Translations under genes and position numbers: made by a program
Notes under the pieces: model-generated
Told to the model about the DNA's origin: nothing
Seen by the model: only the letters and a program-made list of their open reading frames with translations
The model's database searches: none
Assembly: GCF_001307035.1 (NCBI RefSeq)
Contig: NZ_LKIU01000005.1
Span: 1,570,946 to 1,634,945, forward strand
DNA: 64,000 nt
Reading direction: 5' to 3'
From: Arthrobacter sp. Edens01
GTDB taxonomy: Bacteria; Actinomycetota; Actinomycetes; Actinomycetales; Micrococcaceae
Shown here: one piece after another, positions 1 to 9,062 of the stretch
Layout of the letters: every line of letters starts with the position of its first letter
How positions within the stretch are numbered: the first letter of the stretch is position 1

Positions 1-22
1 AGTAACGGGGGGGAAGTTCCCG

Positions 23-1078
23 CTAGGAAGCTTCGCCCGTCTGGCCTTCGCGGGCCAGTGCAGTGAGCCGGGAGACGGCGCGGAAGTACTTCTTCATGTA
101 TCCGCCGGCCATCATTTCCTTCGTGAACAGCTGGTCGAAAGGCACGCCGCTGGCCAGGATCGGCACGTCCTTGTCGTACAACCGGTCAGCGAGGACCACA
201 AAGCGCAGGGCCACCGACTGCTCGGTGATGGTGTGCACGTTGTGCCAGGCAACGGCGTCGATTCCGTCAATCAGCTGGCGGTAGCGGCTGGGATGCACAT
301 TGCTGAGGTGGTTGACCAGGTCGGCAAAGTCATCTTCGCCCACGGTCTTGCCGTCGAACTCCGCGGCAATCCGCTCGGCCAGGCCGGCCTCGTCCAGCGG
401 CGGCGGTGACTCCGGCAGGCCACGGTGGCGGTAATCCTCGCCGTCGATCCTCACGACGTCGAACTGGTCCGCCAGCACCTGGATCTCCCGCTGGAAGTCC
501 ACGGCCGCAAAGCGGCCCTCGCCCAGGGAACCAGGCAGGGTATTGGACGTGGCGGCAAGCTTGACGCCGGCGTCGGCCAGTTCCCGCATAAGACGGGACA
601 TCAGGACCGTGTCTCCGGGATCGTCGAGTTCGAACTCGTCGATGCAGACCAGCTTGTACTGCGAGAGCGCGTCAACTGTCTTGCGGAAGGACAGCGCTCC
701 AACCAGGTTGGTGTACTCCACGAAGGTGCCGAAGGCCTTGGGGCCCTCCACCGCGTGGAAGAGCGAGGCGAGGAGGTGGGTCTTGCCCACGCCAAAGCCA
801 CCGTCCAGATAGAAACCGGCCTTGGTTTCGGGCTTCTTGGCACCGAAAAGCTTGCGGAAGCCGCTGGGAGCAGGTGTGTCCACGCTTGCGGCGAAGTCGC
901 GCATCGCTGCGACGGCCTCGGCCTGCGAAGGCTGGGACGGATCGGGAATGTAGCTGTCGAAGGAGACTTCCCCGAACCTCGGCGAGGGGAAGAATCCCTG
1001 CAGGAGTTCGTCCGTGGAAACCTGGGGAGTCCGCTTTGTCAGCTGCTCCACTTGTCCTGCTGCGCCCAAACCATCCAT
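23..1078 (-). CDS. zapE: Cell division protein ZapE (AFG1-like ATPase)
   Basis: This 351-residue P-loop ATPase belongs to the ZapE/AFG1 family, whose bacterial members associate with the divisome. The Walker A motif GGFGVGKTHL lies near residue 93 and the Walker B motif VCIDEFELDD near residue 143. An Arg-rich stretch and a C-terminal helical part follow, as usual for the family. Length fits the family (about 340-380). It is transcribed divergently from the sulfurtransferase gene, with 144 bases between the two starts. The ATG at 1078 gives the full family N-terminus. Family assignment is firm; the division role is transferred from Escherichia coli ZapE and is not shown here. Confidence 0.9.
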   Translation of the reverse strand: MDGLGAAGQVEQLTKRTPQVSTDELLQGFFPSPRFGEVSFDSYIPDPSQPSQAEAVAAMRDFAASVDTPAPSGFRKLFGAKKPETKAGFYLDGGFGVGKTHLLASLFHAVEGPKAFGTFVEYTNLVGALSFRKTVDALSQYKLVCIDEFELDDPGDTVLMSRLMRELADAGVKLAATSNTLPGSLGEGRFAAVDFQREIQVLADQFDVVRIDGEDYRHRGLPESPPPLDEAGLAERIAAEFDGKTVGEDDFADLVNHLSNVHPSRYRQLIDGIDAVAWHNVHTITEQSVALRFVVLADRLYDKDVPILASGVPFDQLFTKEMMAGGYMKKYFRAVSRLTALAREGQTGEAS

Positions 1079-1222
1079 CCGATTCTGCTAGGGGTACCGG
1101 CATTTGCTGCCGTAGCAACGATACGCCACTGCGGCGGGTGAGCAGTGCCCAAGGAAGTTTTAGGACGCGCACATCGTTAGGCTTGGTAGTAAACCCGACG
1201 TCGTACCCAAAGGGGACCACCC

Positions 1223-2128
1223 ATGCCGCTGCCCGCAGATCCGAATCCGAAGTTCGCCGACTATGCCCATCCCGAGAGGCTTGTGTCCACCGAATGGCTG
1301 GCCGAGAACCTGGGCACGCCCGGACTGGTGGTGCTGGAGTCAAACGAGGACATCCTGCTCTACGAGACGGGCCACATTCCCGGCTCCCGCAAGATCGACT
1401 GGCACACCGACCTCAACGACGCCGACACGCGTGACTTCGTTGACGGATCGGCGTTCGCGAAGCTTATGGGCGAGAAGGGTGTCAGCCGTGAATCCACCGT
1501 GGTGATTTACGGCGACAAGAGCAACTGGTGGGCAGCTTATGCCCTCTGGGTCTTCACCCTCTTCGGCCACGAGGACGTCCGCCTGCTCGACGGCGGCCGG
1601 GACAAGTGGATCGCCGAGGGCCGGGAGATGACCACGGACAAGCCTGTAGTCACCGCTACCGACTATCCCGTCGTCGAACGCCGGGACGAGCCCGTGCGCG
1701 CCTACCTTCCCGATGTCCTCGCGCACCTTGGCAACGGCCCGCTGATCGACGTCCGCTCCCCCGCCGAGTACACCGGCGAACGGACCCACATGCCCGACTA
1801 CGTCGATGAGGGCGCCATGAAGGGCGGGCACATTCCCACCGCCGTGTCCGTTCCCTGGGGCAAAGCCGCCGCTGAAGACGGTACATTCCGCAGCCGCAGC
1901 GAACTGGACTCGCTGTACGGCGGAGAAGCAGGCCTGAAAACCGGCGACGACGTCGTTGCCTACTGTCGGATCGGGGAGCGTTCCAGCCATACTTGGTTTG
2001 TCCTCAAGCACCTTCTCGGCTTTGAGTCAGTACGAAACTACGACGGCTCCTGGACCGAATGGGGCAACGCTGTGCGGGTACCGATCGTCCGCGGCTCCGA
2101 GCCCGGTGCGGCCCCGGCCAAGCGCTAA
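1223..2128 (+). CDS. sseA: Thiosulfate/3-mercaptopyruvate sulfurtransferase (tandem rhodanese)
   Basis: The protein has 301 residues and two rhodanese domains. The N-terminal domain (about 15-140) lacks a catalytic cysteine. The C-terminal domain (about 165-295) carries the active-site loop CRIGERS, where the cysteine takes up the persulfide. It moves sulfane sulfur from thiosulfate or mercaptopyruvate to thiol acceptors in the cytoplasm. The ATG at 1223 has a good ribosome site (AAAGGGG) upstream. A sufE-like gene follows 37 bases later, so the pair probably handles sulfur transfer together. The loop sequence resembles actinobacterial SseA/CysA proteins; the exact donor cannot be told from sequence. 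Confidence 0.9.
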   Translation: MPLPADPNPKFADYAHPERLVSTEWLAENLGTPGLVVLESNEDILLYETGHIPGSRKIDWHTDLNDADTRDFVDGSAFAKLMGEKGVSRESTVVIYGDKSNWWAAYALWVFTLFGHEDVRLLDGGRDKWIAEGREMTTDKPVVTATDYPVVERRDEPVRAYLPDVLAHLGNGPLIDVRSPAEYTGERTHMPDYVDEGAMKGGHIPTAVSVPWGKAAAEDGTFRSRSELDSLYGGEAGLKTGDDVVAYCRIGERSSHTWFVLKHLLGFESVRNYDGSWTEWGNAVRVPIVRGSEPGAAPAKR

Positions 2129-2165
2129 GTCCTCCCGTCATCCCAAGCGAAAGCACAGAGAATCA

Positions 2166-2657
2166 ATGAGCACCACTTCCCCATCCGCAGCCGTACCGGC
2201 CCAGCTTCAGGAAATTGTTGACGATTTCCAGGCGATGACCGAACCCGAGCGGCTTGAACTGCTGCTGGAGTTCTCCCGCTCGCTGCCCGATCTGCCTGCC
2301 CGCCTGGCTGATCATCCGGAACTGCTCGAACAGGTCGTAGAGTGCCAGTCGCCCCTGTTCCTGACCGTCGAGGTGGGCAGCTCCCAGGACCAGCCGGTGG
2401 AACTGTTCTTCTCGGCACCCCCTGAGGCTCCGACCACCCGGGGGTTTGCGGGCGTTCTGCATGAGGGACTCAACGGGCTCCCCGCTGCTGAAATCCTGGC
2501 AGTTCCCGCGGACGTACCGGACCGGCTGGGCCTGACCCGTGCCATTACCCCGCTGCGGATGCGGGGGATGTCGGCGATGCTCGGCCGGATCAAGCGGAAG
2601 GTCGCCGAGCAGGTTCCGGCCGGCACCCTGACCGCCGCCACGGGTTCGGGGAACTAG
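2166..2657 (+). CDS. sufE: SufE-family sulfur acceptor protein
   Basis: This 163-residue protein is a SufE homologue. SufE proteins accept persulfide sulfur from a cysteine desulfurase (or here possibly a rhodanese) on a conserved cysteine, seen in VECQSPLF near residue 58. The C-terminal part (PLRMRGMSAML) is typical of SufE. The open frame extends further upstream, but the ATG at 2166 directly follows the sulfurtransferase stop and gives the normal family start. It lies between the rhodanese gene and ybaK, all on one strand with short gaps, suggesting one transcript. No suf assembly genes are in the window, so the partner desulfurase is elsewhere. Confidence 0.87.
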   Translation: MSTTSPSAAVPAQLQEIVDDFQAMTEPERLELLLEFSRSLPDLPARLADHPELLEQVVECQSPLFLTVEVGSSQDQPVELFFSAPPEAPTTRGFAGVLHEGLNGLPAAEILAVPADVPDRLGLTRAITPLRMRGMSAMLGRIKRKVAEQVPAGTLTAATGSGN

Positions 2658-2660
2658 GCC

Positions 2661-3167
2661 ATGGCCGGCGGCCGCAGGAAGGGCGGGCACGGTGCAACTC
2701 CGGCTACGGCTGCCCTGGATGCCGCCGGCGTCACCTACCGGACCCTGAGTTACCAACACGACGCGTCAACGCCGTCGTACGGTCTGGAGGCCGCGGAGAA
2801 GCTGGGTGTTCCGCCCGAGGCCGTTTACAAGACCCTCATGGTGGCGCTGGAACACCGGCTGGCAGTTGCCATGGTGCCCGTTGCTGCGACGCTGGACCTG
2901 AAGAAAGTCGCGTCCATGTTTGGGATGCGGAAGGCGTCCATGGCGGACCGCGCCGAGGCGGAGAGGCGCACCGGCTACGTCGTCGGCGGAATCTCTCCGC
3001 TGGGGCAGCGGCACCACTCCCCTGCGGTCATCGATTCCAGCGCCGAGCTGCTGGACCTGATTTATGTGTCCGGCGGACGGCGAGGGTTCGAGATTGAGCT
3101 CTCTCCGTTCGATCTCATCCGCCTGACTGAAGCGCAGACCGGGCCGATCGCGGTCTACAAGGACTAG
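2661..3167 (+). CDS. ybaK: Cys-tRNA(Pro) deacylase YbaK/EbsC
   Basis: This 168-residue protein has the YbaK fold, which hydrolyses cysteine mischarged onto tRNA-Pro. The N-terminal segment (AALDAAGVTYRTLSYQHD) and the YKTLMVAL motif with its invariant lysine are visible, as is the GGISPLGQR motif near residue 110. Length matches the family (about 155-170). The ATG at 2661 begins three bases after the sufE stop, so translation is probably coupled. It ends in a stop that abuts a 9-base tandem repeat and then a strong hairpin shared with the convergent gene. Confidence 0.92.
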   Translation: MAGGRRKGGHGATPATAALDAAGVTYRTLSYQHDASTPSYGLEAAEKLGVPPEAVYKTLMVALEHRLAVAMVPVAATLDLKKVASMFGMRKASMADRAEAERRTGYVVGGISPLGQRHHSPAVIDSSAELLDLIYVSGGRRGFEIELSPFDLIRLTEAQTGPIAVYKD

Positions 3168-3169
3168 CC

Positions 3170-3204
3170 GGACTTTCCGGACTTTCCGGACTTTCCGGAC
3201 TTCC
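3170..3204. repeat. 9-bp tandem repeat after ybaK
   Basis: Nearly four copies of GGACTTTCC run head to tail, starting two bases after the ybaK stop codon. The last copy has lost one T. The 9-base period keeps three reading frames open on the opposite strand, which creates a spurious KVR-repeat peptide there. I see no gene here. Confidence 0.85.
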
Positions 3205-3223
3205 GGACGGCACTGCAATGCTG

Positions 3224-3257
3224 GTGCGGCCGGTGCGGCGTGCTGCACCGGCCGCAC
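3224..3257. terminator. Bidirectional hairpin terminator between ybaK and the FBP gene
   Basis: A perfect 13-bp inverted repeat (GTGCGGCCGGTGC and its complement) with an 8-base loop lies between two convergent genes. There is no T run, as is common in high-GC actinobacteria, so termination is inferred from position and stem strength. Confidence 0.7.
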
Positions 3258-3262
3258 TGCCA

Positions 3263-3751
3263 TTAGCCGCGTACTTTTCGGATGAACTGCTCGGTGCGTT
3301 CCCGGAGTTTGCGGATGCGCTCAGCCTTGACCAGTTCCGGGTCCGGATGAATCGGATTGGGAAGAACGTCCATCCGGACGTTGCGGGAGCAGCTGAAGGC
3401 ACTGTGGATCAGGGTTCCCACCGAGTTGCCGTTCTTTCCTGCGGATCCGGCCTTCGGCGCCACGAATAGATAGACGTCGTCGTTGTCTTCGAGGTCCTCG
3501 CACAGCGCACACATCGCCTTCCGCCCTGCGGACACGAGTTCCGGCGCACGGAGGAGAATGGTCACGGGTTTCCCTGCGGATTCCGTGACGAGGTAGGAGC
3601 GCTGCGGCATCTTGTGGTCGCGCCAGCCGAACTGGTCGATATTCTCCCAGTCGATCTCGTCGAAGTCAGCGGGGAAGTTCACGGCAGCGGTCTGCGACTT
3701 GCTGGCGTTGATGAAGGATTTGCGGATGGCAGCTTGGGTCAGGGCTTTCAT
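3263..3751 (-). CDS. FBP domain protein (EF-G binding, FusB/FusC-like)
   Basis: This 162-residue protein matches the FBP (fibronectin-binding/FusB-type) family. The C-terminal treble-clef zinc site can be read as CALC near residue 82 and FSCSRNVR near residue 119. The N-terminal helical part includes DQFGWRDHKMP. In Staphylococcus, FusB proteins bind elongation factor G and rescue it from fusidic acid; many actinobacteria carry chromosomal homologues of unknown ribosomal role. The gene is monocistronic and faces ybaK. Binding to EF-G is an inference from the family; resistance should not be assumed. Confidence 0.82.
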   Translation of the reverse strand: MKALTQAAIRKSFINASKSQTAAVNFPADFDEIDWENIDQFGWRDHKMPQRSYLVTESAGKPVTILLRAPELVSAGRKAMCALCEDLEDNDDVYLFVAPKAGSAGKNGNSVGTLIHSAFSCSRNVRMDVLPNPIHPDPELVKAERIRKLRERTEQFIRKVRG

Positions 3752-4129
3752 GTTTCAGAGCTTTCGTTTCGATTCGGCCCGACGAGCATGAGAGCTCGGC
3801 ACGGGGCGCTGGTCTTCGGGTCCGGGGCGCGACGCCACGGGACTGCGAGACGCCACGGGACTGCAAGTTGGTCGCAGTGCTGGCGGCAGTTCTGGAGCTC
3901 GGGGCTGAAAGCCGGTTTGAATGCCGTTCAACGGCAAGGCGACATGTTTTATCGCAGCCTGACGGGCACGTTCGTGGCTTTCAGTGGTTCCCGCGGATAG
4001 TCCAGGGGCAGCGTGGGTGCGCGCTAGGCGCGAGGCGCACAGCAGGGCCTGAGGCCCACCAACCCCTCCGCCGCACTAACGCGGCTGGATACCGAAACGA
4101 TCATGCGGAAAAGCGTAACAGCTCCCCCG
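3752..4129. other. Gene-free stretch with one short tandem repeat
   Basis: These 378 bases separate the starts or ends of two minus-strand genes. I find no supported coding frame. The only structure seen is an 18-bp direct repeat at 3831-3866. The promoter of the FBP gene should lie here. Confidence 0.6.
3831..3866. repeat. 18-bp tandem duplication
   Basis: Two adjacent copies of GACGCCACGGGACTGCRA differ at one base. It lies upstream of the FBP gene. No function is evident. Confidence 0.8.
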
Positions 4130-5986
4130 TTAGTGCCCACAAACCGCCGCCCCCGGCAACGGGGGTGAAACCGAGATATAGGTGTGGCCGGTGGGTGTGG
4201 TGATACTCACCGCGTGCCGGGGCTGGGCTGGCTCGGGTACAGCTTCGGGCCGCTGTTGCGGCTGGAGCGGCTGGAGCGGCTGTTGCCGATGGAGGGTGGT
4301 GGAGTTCCAGGCGGGTGCTTGTTTGGCGTGGTTGCATGCTTCGCAGAGTCCCTGCCCGTTGGTGTAGGTGGTGGGGCCGCCGTCCGCATGAGGCTGGATG
4401 TGGTCGATGTGGCGGATCGGTGCATCGCACCAGGGTGTGCGGCAGGTTTGGTCCCGGGTCCGGATGAGTCTGGCCAGCCCCGGCGGGAACGCCCGGGCCC
4501 GGGATTCCATCGCGGCCAGTTCGCCCGAGACCGGATCCAGGTACAGCCGCCGCAGCGTCACCAAATCCGCCTGTTCCGGACCACTGGGCTCGCCTGTCTG
4601 GGGGCCGTTGCCGTGCCCTGCTGCGGTCTGGTGCGAACTGTTGCTGTTTCTGGGTGGGGCCTGAGGACTGCTGCTGTTTTCGAGTGGGGTCTGGGGACTG
4701 CCGCTTCCGAGCGGACTGCGAGGGCTGCGAGGGCTGCTGCTACTTCCCTGAGGACTCCTGGCATTTCCGAACGGGCCGCGAGGGATGTTGCTGTGTCCTG
4801 GCGGGTTGGTCAGGGCTCTGCTGATCAGTTCCCTGGCCCAGCGGCCCGGGACGGTCCCGTAGCCGGGGAAGTATGCCGGCTCGTCCGGTCCCGACTGGCG
4901 GAACAGCGACCGGTCCGTGAGAACCAGCTGCACCTCCACCGGCACCCGGTCTGCACTGGCCTGCCCGGTGACGCGTTCAACCAGGGTGTCGGCCATGATC
5001 TGCCCGCGCCCGCGCTCATCACCGGCAGCCCGCAACCCATCCGCTGCCCGGGATAACGCCGCATACACGGCCACTCCTTGCGCAACCGGGAGCAGCGCGC
5101 TCAGGTAGGACATAGTGTCAGGGGCCGGACGGCAGGACACGTACCGGTCTGCCACAGCCTTGGCGTTGCGCGCCACCTGGGAAGCCTGATCCAGGGCCTG
5201 GGTGATGGTCCGGATCCGGGCGATCAACCGCCGGTCACCCAGCCCTTCGAGCTTGGCCGGGTCCTTGCAGATCAGCTCATCGACCCGGTGCCGGTCCTCG
5301 ACATCCAGGCACGCAGTTTCCCGGACCAGCAGGGTTGCCCGCCATTCACTGAGCACCCCGGCCGAGAGCGCTGCCAGGGTGTAGGGCATTTCGTGGACCA
5401 GAGCCTTGCCCAGTCCCAGTAACCGGCTACCGCGGTGCGGGGAATCCCGCCGTGCCAGCGCGACCTGCGCCCCGATCCCACGGCCCAGCTCATCCGCCGG
5501 CACGCCGGCACGGGACTGCGCGCGTCTCTGCGAAGCATCAAACGCAGCCGCAGCCCGCGCCTGCACCGCCGCAGCAGCAGACTTCAGTTCCTCCAACACG
5601 CGCATCAAATCAATCAGCTCTGAATCGGCACCCTGGGGAATGCCGGCTTCTGCGAGCGCTGCGGAGAAGGCTCGAATGCTTCCTGCCGAGACTGACCGGA
5701 GGCGAGGAACGTCAAAAGGATCTGTCAGGTCGTGGAGGGTACGCCGGTCCGTGGGCTCATCAAGGGTACATCCACAGCGCGCGGTCTCGTGGTGTGTGCG
5801 TCCTGTCCGGGAAAGCTTGTCGTGGGCATTCCCAGGACAGGAGAGGTCTCGACTGTCACCAAACCGGCCCAATACGTCCCAGGCACACTCGTCTGGTTCA
5901 GCCACGGCGGCTGAGCGGTCAAGCGTATCGCTTGAACCGCCTACATCCACCCTCGTAGATTCGAACATGTGTTCGAGTCTACGCAT
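4130..5986 (-). CDS. DUF222 / HNH endonuclease (13E12-type repeat family)
   Basis: The protein has 618 residues in the longest reading. The DUF222 helical domain spans roughly 100-390. A low-complexity Ser/Pro/Gln/Asn linker follows at about 395-455. The HNH nuclease domain near the C-terminus reads CRTPWCDAPIRHIDHIQPH, then CEACNHAKQ. This is the family of the mycobacterial REP13E12 proteins, putative DNA nucleases of unknown biological role. A perfect LexA-type box (5961-5976) overlaps its first codons. The first 100 residues look unlike the family, so the true start could be a later GTG; ATG codons at 5986 and 5968 both sit in or beside the operator. Nuclease fold is firm, start is uncertain. 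Confidence 0.85.
   Translation of the reverse strand: MRRLEHMFESTRVDVGGSSDTLDRSAAVAEPDECAWDVLGRFGDSRDLSCPGNAHDKLSRTGRTHHETARCGCTLDEPTDRRTLHDLTDPFDVPRLRSVSAGSIRAFSAALAEAGIPQGADSELIDLMRVLEELKSAAAAVQARAAAAFDASQRRAQSRAGVPADELGRGIGAQVALARRDSPHRGSRLLGLGKALVHEMPYTLAALSAGVLSEWRATLLVRETACLDVEDRHRVDELICKDPAKLEGLGDRRLIARIRTITQALDQASQVARNAKAVADRYVSCRPAPDTMSYLSALLPVAQGVAVYAALSRAADGLRAAGDERGRGQIMADTLVERVTGQASADRVPVEVQLVLTDRSLFRQSGPDEPAYFPGYGTVPGRWARELISRALTNPPGHSNIPRGPFGNARSPQGSSSSPRSPRSPLGSGSPQTPLENSSSPQAPPRNSNSSHQTAAGHGNGPQTGEPSGPEQADLVTLRRLYLDPVSGELAAMESRARAFPPGLARLIRTRDQTCRTPWCDAPIRHIDHIQPHADGGPTTYTNGQGLCEACNHAKQAPAWNSTTLHRQQPLQPLQPQQRPEAVPEPAQPRHAVSITTPTGHTYISVSPPLPGAAVCGH
5961..5976. promoter_or_regulatory. 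LexA (SOS) operator within a 30-bp palindrome
   Basis: TCGAACATGTGTTCGA matches the mycobacterial/actinobacterial SOS consensus TCGAAC-N4-GTTCGA at every defined base. The symmetry extends outward to 5954-5983 with one mismatched pair (CGTAGA/TCTACG outer arms). It overlaps the 5' end of the DUF222/HNH gene. Repression by LexA is inferred from the exact consensus match. Confidence 0.85.
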
Positions 5987-6242
5987 CCGCCGGAATGTCG
6001 ACTAGAGCGAATCTACTGGTTCCAATACGCGCTTCACCCAGCCTGAAACTCGCAAAGTCCCGCGGTTGCCAACCCTCCGGCATGGGGAAGAGAACCTGAC
6101 GGAGTTGGGGATTACTCATCGGATCTTTGGCGTGCTTTGGAGTTGTGCAGGACTAGAGCGGGCCTCGTCGTGGACCAGCGCGGGGCTTAGACGGTGACCG
6201 CAGGGGCGTGGGTCGGGGCCCAGCGGCCGCAACCCGTTCGTC

Positions 6243-6845
6243 CTATCCCGACTTCCCCACCCGGGCCGCTGCCGTAAGCGCGGCGGCGGCCATGAAGCCA
6301 AGCACCGGCAGCACGCTCCATCCGGCAGAAAGAAAGGAAAACGTCCCCACATACGCGGCGAGAGCCATCACGCCAGTGGCCACGGTGAGAGTCTCCCTAG
6401 TACGAACGGCCAGCGCCAACAGAGCCACGCCATAGACTCCGCTGAAACTGCTGCCTCCCAGCGGGGGCCCCAGGAGAACCGCAGCAAAACCCAACAATGC
6501 AAGCGCACCCCGCTGGCGGCGCAGTTTCAACCGGCTTTCAGTGCGGGCGACAAAGAAGTATGCGCAGAAGATCAGAGCTGCAGGCACAAGGAACGGTACG
6601 AGAATGCTGAGCGTGTACAGCTCCCCCGGCAGGAGCATGGACAGGTCAAGCGGCTCCCACGGCGGCGTGAATCCGCCGTTCCCACTCAATTCGCAGAGCA
6701 GCGCCAGAACTGCCCCGGCGCCGACTGCGCACAAGAGCGATACGCCGGCAGCAGCATCGGCTGCCCTCACCGCGTCTCCGAGGTCCACGCCTACTGGGCT
6801 GCGTTCCGCCCTGGCCTGTGTTTCCCCCATAGGATTCTGCCCCAC
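6243..6845 (-). CDS. Hypothetical integral membrane protein
   Basis: This 200-residue protein has no family I recognise. It has about five or six hydrophobic segments, beginning around VSLLCAVGAGAVLALLC (35-52), then LYTLSILVPFLVPAALIFCAYFF (78-100), and further segments to the C-terminus. A basic patch (SRLKLRRQR) near residue 105 would be cytoplasmic. The start at 6845 is the first ATG; MGETQ at residue 6 is an alternative. It is flanked by gene-poor DNA on both sides and appears monocistronic. Coding bias and membrane character support a real gene; function is unknown. Confidence 0.65.
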   Translation of the reverse strand: MGQNPMGETQARAERSPVGVDLGDAVRAADAAAGVSLLCAVGAGAVLALLCELSGNGGFTPPWEPLDLSMLLPGELYTLSILVPFLVPAALIFCAYFFVARTESRLKLRRQRGALALLGFAAVLLGPPLGGSSFSGVYGVALLALAVRTRETLTVATGVMALAAYVGTFSFLSAGWSVLPVLGFMAAAALTAAARVGKSG

Positions 6846-7177
6846 CAGTTCCCCCTATATCCCTCATGCCGGGGTCCAGTCCGAAAACCCCGCTCAGGCA
6901 CTAGCCGCCTACGGGCGCAATCTAGCACGGGCTCAACACAGGACAAGCTCAACACAGGACAGGCCAAACTAAGGGGCCCGACGGCGGCACTATCGATACG
7001 GGGTAAGGGCCGGGTTTCGCTCTCCCGACCGCAACCGAGCCCATGAGGACAACGGGACCCCCGGATAACCGGCTCCGGGGAACCGAAACGCCGGGAACCG
7101 AGGCACCCGGGCACCGCGCCAACAAGGACCCCGGCCACCCTGACACCGCTTACCAGAACACGAAAAGGCTTCTGCCC
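6846..7177. other. Gene-free stretch with a 16-bp tandem repeat and a small hairpin
   Basis: No supported gene lies in these 332 bases. A 16-bp duplication sits at 6931-6962, and a 7-bp inverted repeat (CCCCGGA/TCCGGGG) at about 7059-7080 could end transcription of the DUF1304 gene, which runs toward it. Confidence 0.5.
6931..6962. repeat. 16-bp tandem duplication
   Basis: Two adjacent copies of GCTCAACACAGGACAR, differing at the last base, lie upstream of the membrane protein gene ending at 6243. No function is evident. Confidence 0.8.
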
Positions 7178-7561
7178 TCAAAGACCTGCAACAAGGAACA
7201 CCAGCGCCAGCAGGGCCGGGACCGCCTGGATCATCGCCGGCCGCAGCATCCGGGAGTCCTTCAGCAGCAGGACCGCACCGGCAAGCACCATGGATGCCGT
7301 GGCAAACCCCACGAGCGTGGCCCCGACCGGAACGCTGCCCATTCCAAGCAGGACGACGCCGATCACCGCGCCCACAGCAAGGAACAGGTTGTAGAAACCC
7401 TGGTTGTAGGCGAGCGCCTGCGTGTGGGCGGCCTGTTCGTTGTTCGGGATCCGGAAAAGAACCATTGTCGCCGGAGCTGTCCAGCGGATCGACTCCAGGA
7501 CAAAGATGTACACGTGGATAGCCGCCGCTATGAGAGCGAAGACCGAGGCAACTGCAAGCAT
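7178..7561 (-). CDS. DUF1304 family membrane protein
   Basis: This 127-residue protein shows the DUF1304 pattern: an N-terminal helix with AAAIHVYIFVLES, then ALAYNQGFYNLFLAVGA, with four predicted membrane spans over the whole length. The conserved NQGFYN motif is near residue 53. The family is widespread and has no established function. The start at 7561 follows a strong ribosome site (AGGGAGGAACC before ATG). It stands alone between a gene-free region and the alpha/beta hydrolase gene. Confidence 0.85.
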   Translation of the reverse strand: MLAVASVFALIAAAIHVYIFVLESIRWTAPATMVLFRIPNNEQAAHTQALAYNQGFYNLFLAVGAVIGVVLLGMGSVPVGATLVGFATASMVLAGAVLLLKDSRMLRPAMIQAVPALLALVFLVAGL

Positions 7562-7720
7562 GGTTCCTCCCTAGGCCGCCACCGGCAGTGGCTCCTCCCA
7601 TGCTGGCACCGCTTCCCCTCCCCTACAACGGACCAGCCCTACAATGGAACGCCCTTCGCCGGCAGCGCCGAAGGCCGCGGCAGGGTCACCCCCGTAAACG
7701 ACCACACAGCCCCAGCTCAG

Positions 7721-8968
7721 TTACCGGTGCTCAGACGGCCTGCGGGTGCGACCAAGGGCCGAGTGCAGCCATCCGGCCACGGTGTCCTCCCACCTGGCAG
7801 GGTCAACGTTGTATTCACGGGTATGCCCGCCCTGCGGGAACCGTGCGAACGTCACCAGGTCCGGGTTCTTCTCTGCCAGGTCGGCAGACGGCCCCACCGG
7901 AACGAACTCGTCCCGCTCACTGTGCACGATCAGCACCGGCGTCCGGATTTCCTCTGCCCGCGAGACCCAGTCCATGCTCCGCAAATCCAGCGGCGCGGCA
8001 AGGCCGGTCAGCGTGCGCCCGGCAGCGTTGGAGATCAGCCACTGTCCCAGCCGCCCAACCTGTGCCGGAATCCGGTTCAGCCGCGCGTGGTGGGCGAGGA
8101 CCTCCACCCAGTTCACCACCGGCCCGTCGAGCACCAGGGCGCGGATGTGCCGGCTCAGCGGCGAGCGGTCAGCGGCCTGCAGGGCAATCGCCCCGCCCAT
8201 GGACCAGCCGAAAAGCACGACGTCGCGTGCACCGTTCTCAAGTGCGTAGCGGATCGCTGCCTCGACGTCGTGCCACTCCGTGAGCCCCAGACCGTAGCGG
8301 CCGTCCGAGGCGTAGGGAGCTTCGCCGTCGTTGCGGTAGGAAATCAGCAGGCTCGTCAGGCCCGCCCGCCGGGCTGCTCCGAGTCCGCGGATGGTTTCGG
8401 TGCGCTGGGCGCCGCGGCCGTGCACCATGATGGCCCACGTTCCGTTGTCATCCAGCGAGCGCACCAGCCAGGCCGGTGCCTTCCCGTTTTCGACGTCGAT
8501 CTCCACGTCTTCCTGCGGGAATCCTGCGGCGGACGGGGTGGGGTGCATGGCCCCGGACCACCAGCCCCGCACTGCGGTGGCGAGGTCACCGGAGTACACG
8601 TGTTCGACGTCGCGCTGCACGGTTCCTTCGCGGGGCACGTAGGAACGGATCTGGCCGATCCGGGCGTGTCCGGCACCGCGGTCCCAGTACAGGCCGTACG
8701 TGCCGGGGACCGTGGTGTCCTCGTTCGCGGGCAGGATGACCTGCAGCCCATGGGGGGAGTCAATGACGGCGAGGATCTCCAGGTTCTCGTCCCGCTCCCT
8801 GCGCGGGGTGACGATCTGCCGGGCGAAGTACACAGCGAGGCCCGACGTCGCCGCCAGAACCGCGGTCGAGGCAGCAACGCCCATCCCGGCGCCGAATGCC
8901 GTCCACTTGACCCACGGTGCGGTCAGCGAAGAGGCGGAACCGGGTACCTCAGACTCAGAAAGAAGCAT
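7721..8968 (-). CDS. Membrane-anchored alpha/beta hydrolase
   Basis: From the ATG at 8968 the protein has 415 residues. One N-terminal membrane helix (WVKWTAFGAGMGVAASTAVL) is followed by a long spacer and then an alpha/beta hydrolase domain from about residue 195. The nucleophile elbow GWSMGG, an acidic loop HSERDEFVP and a C-terminal QGGHTRE supply a Ser-Asp-His triad. Substrate is unknown; the family includes cell-envelope esterases. The frame is open further back to 9046, but that would place the start beside the divergent gene; the internal ATG is preferred although its ribosome site (GGAGG, 19 bases upstream) is distant. Confidence 0.8.
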   Translation of the reverse strand: MLLSESEVPGSASSLTAPWVKWTAFGAGMGVAASTAVLAATSGLAVYFARQIVTPRRERDENLEILAVIDSPHGLQVILPANEDTTVPGTYGLYWDRGAGHARIGQIRSYVPREGTVQRDVEHVYSGDLATAVRGWWSGAMHPTPSAAGFPQEDVEIDVENGKAPAWLVRSLDDNGTWAIMVHGRGAQRTETIRGLGAARRAGLTSLLISYRNDGEAPYASDGRYGLGLTEWHDVEAAIRYALENGARDVVLFGWSMGGAIALQAADRSPLSRHIRALVLDGPVVNWVEVLAHHARLNRIPAQVGRLGQWLISNAAGRTLTGLAAPLDLRSMDWVSRAEEIRTPVLIVHSERDEFVPVGPSADLAEKNPDLVTFARFPQGGHTREYNVDPARWEDTVAGWLHSALGRTRRPSEHR

Positions 8969-9062
8969 GTATTCATTCTTACCGACTTTCCCTCCGGGCC
9001 GGTAAACGGCGGGACCGGAGCGTTCCTTTTCCGGAGCCGGGAACAAAAGCTAGGCTGGCGGG

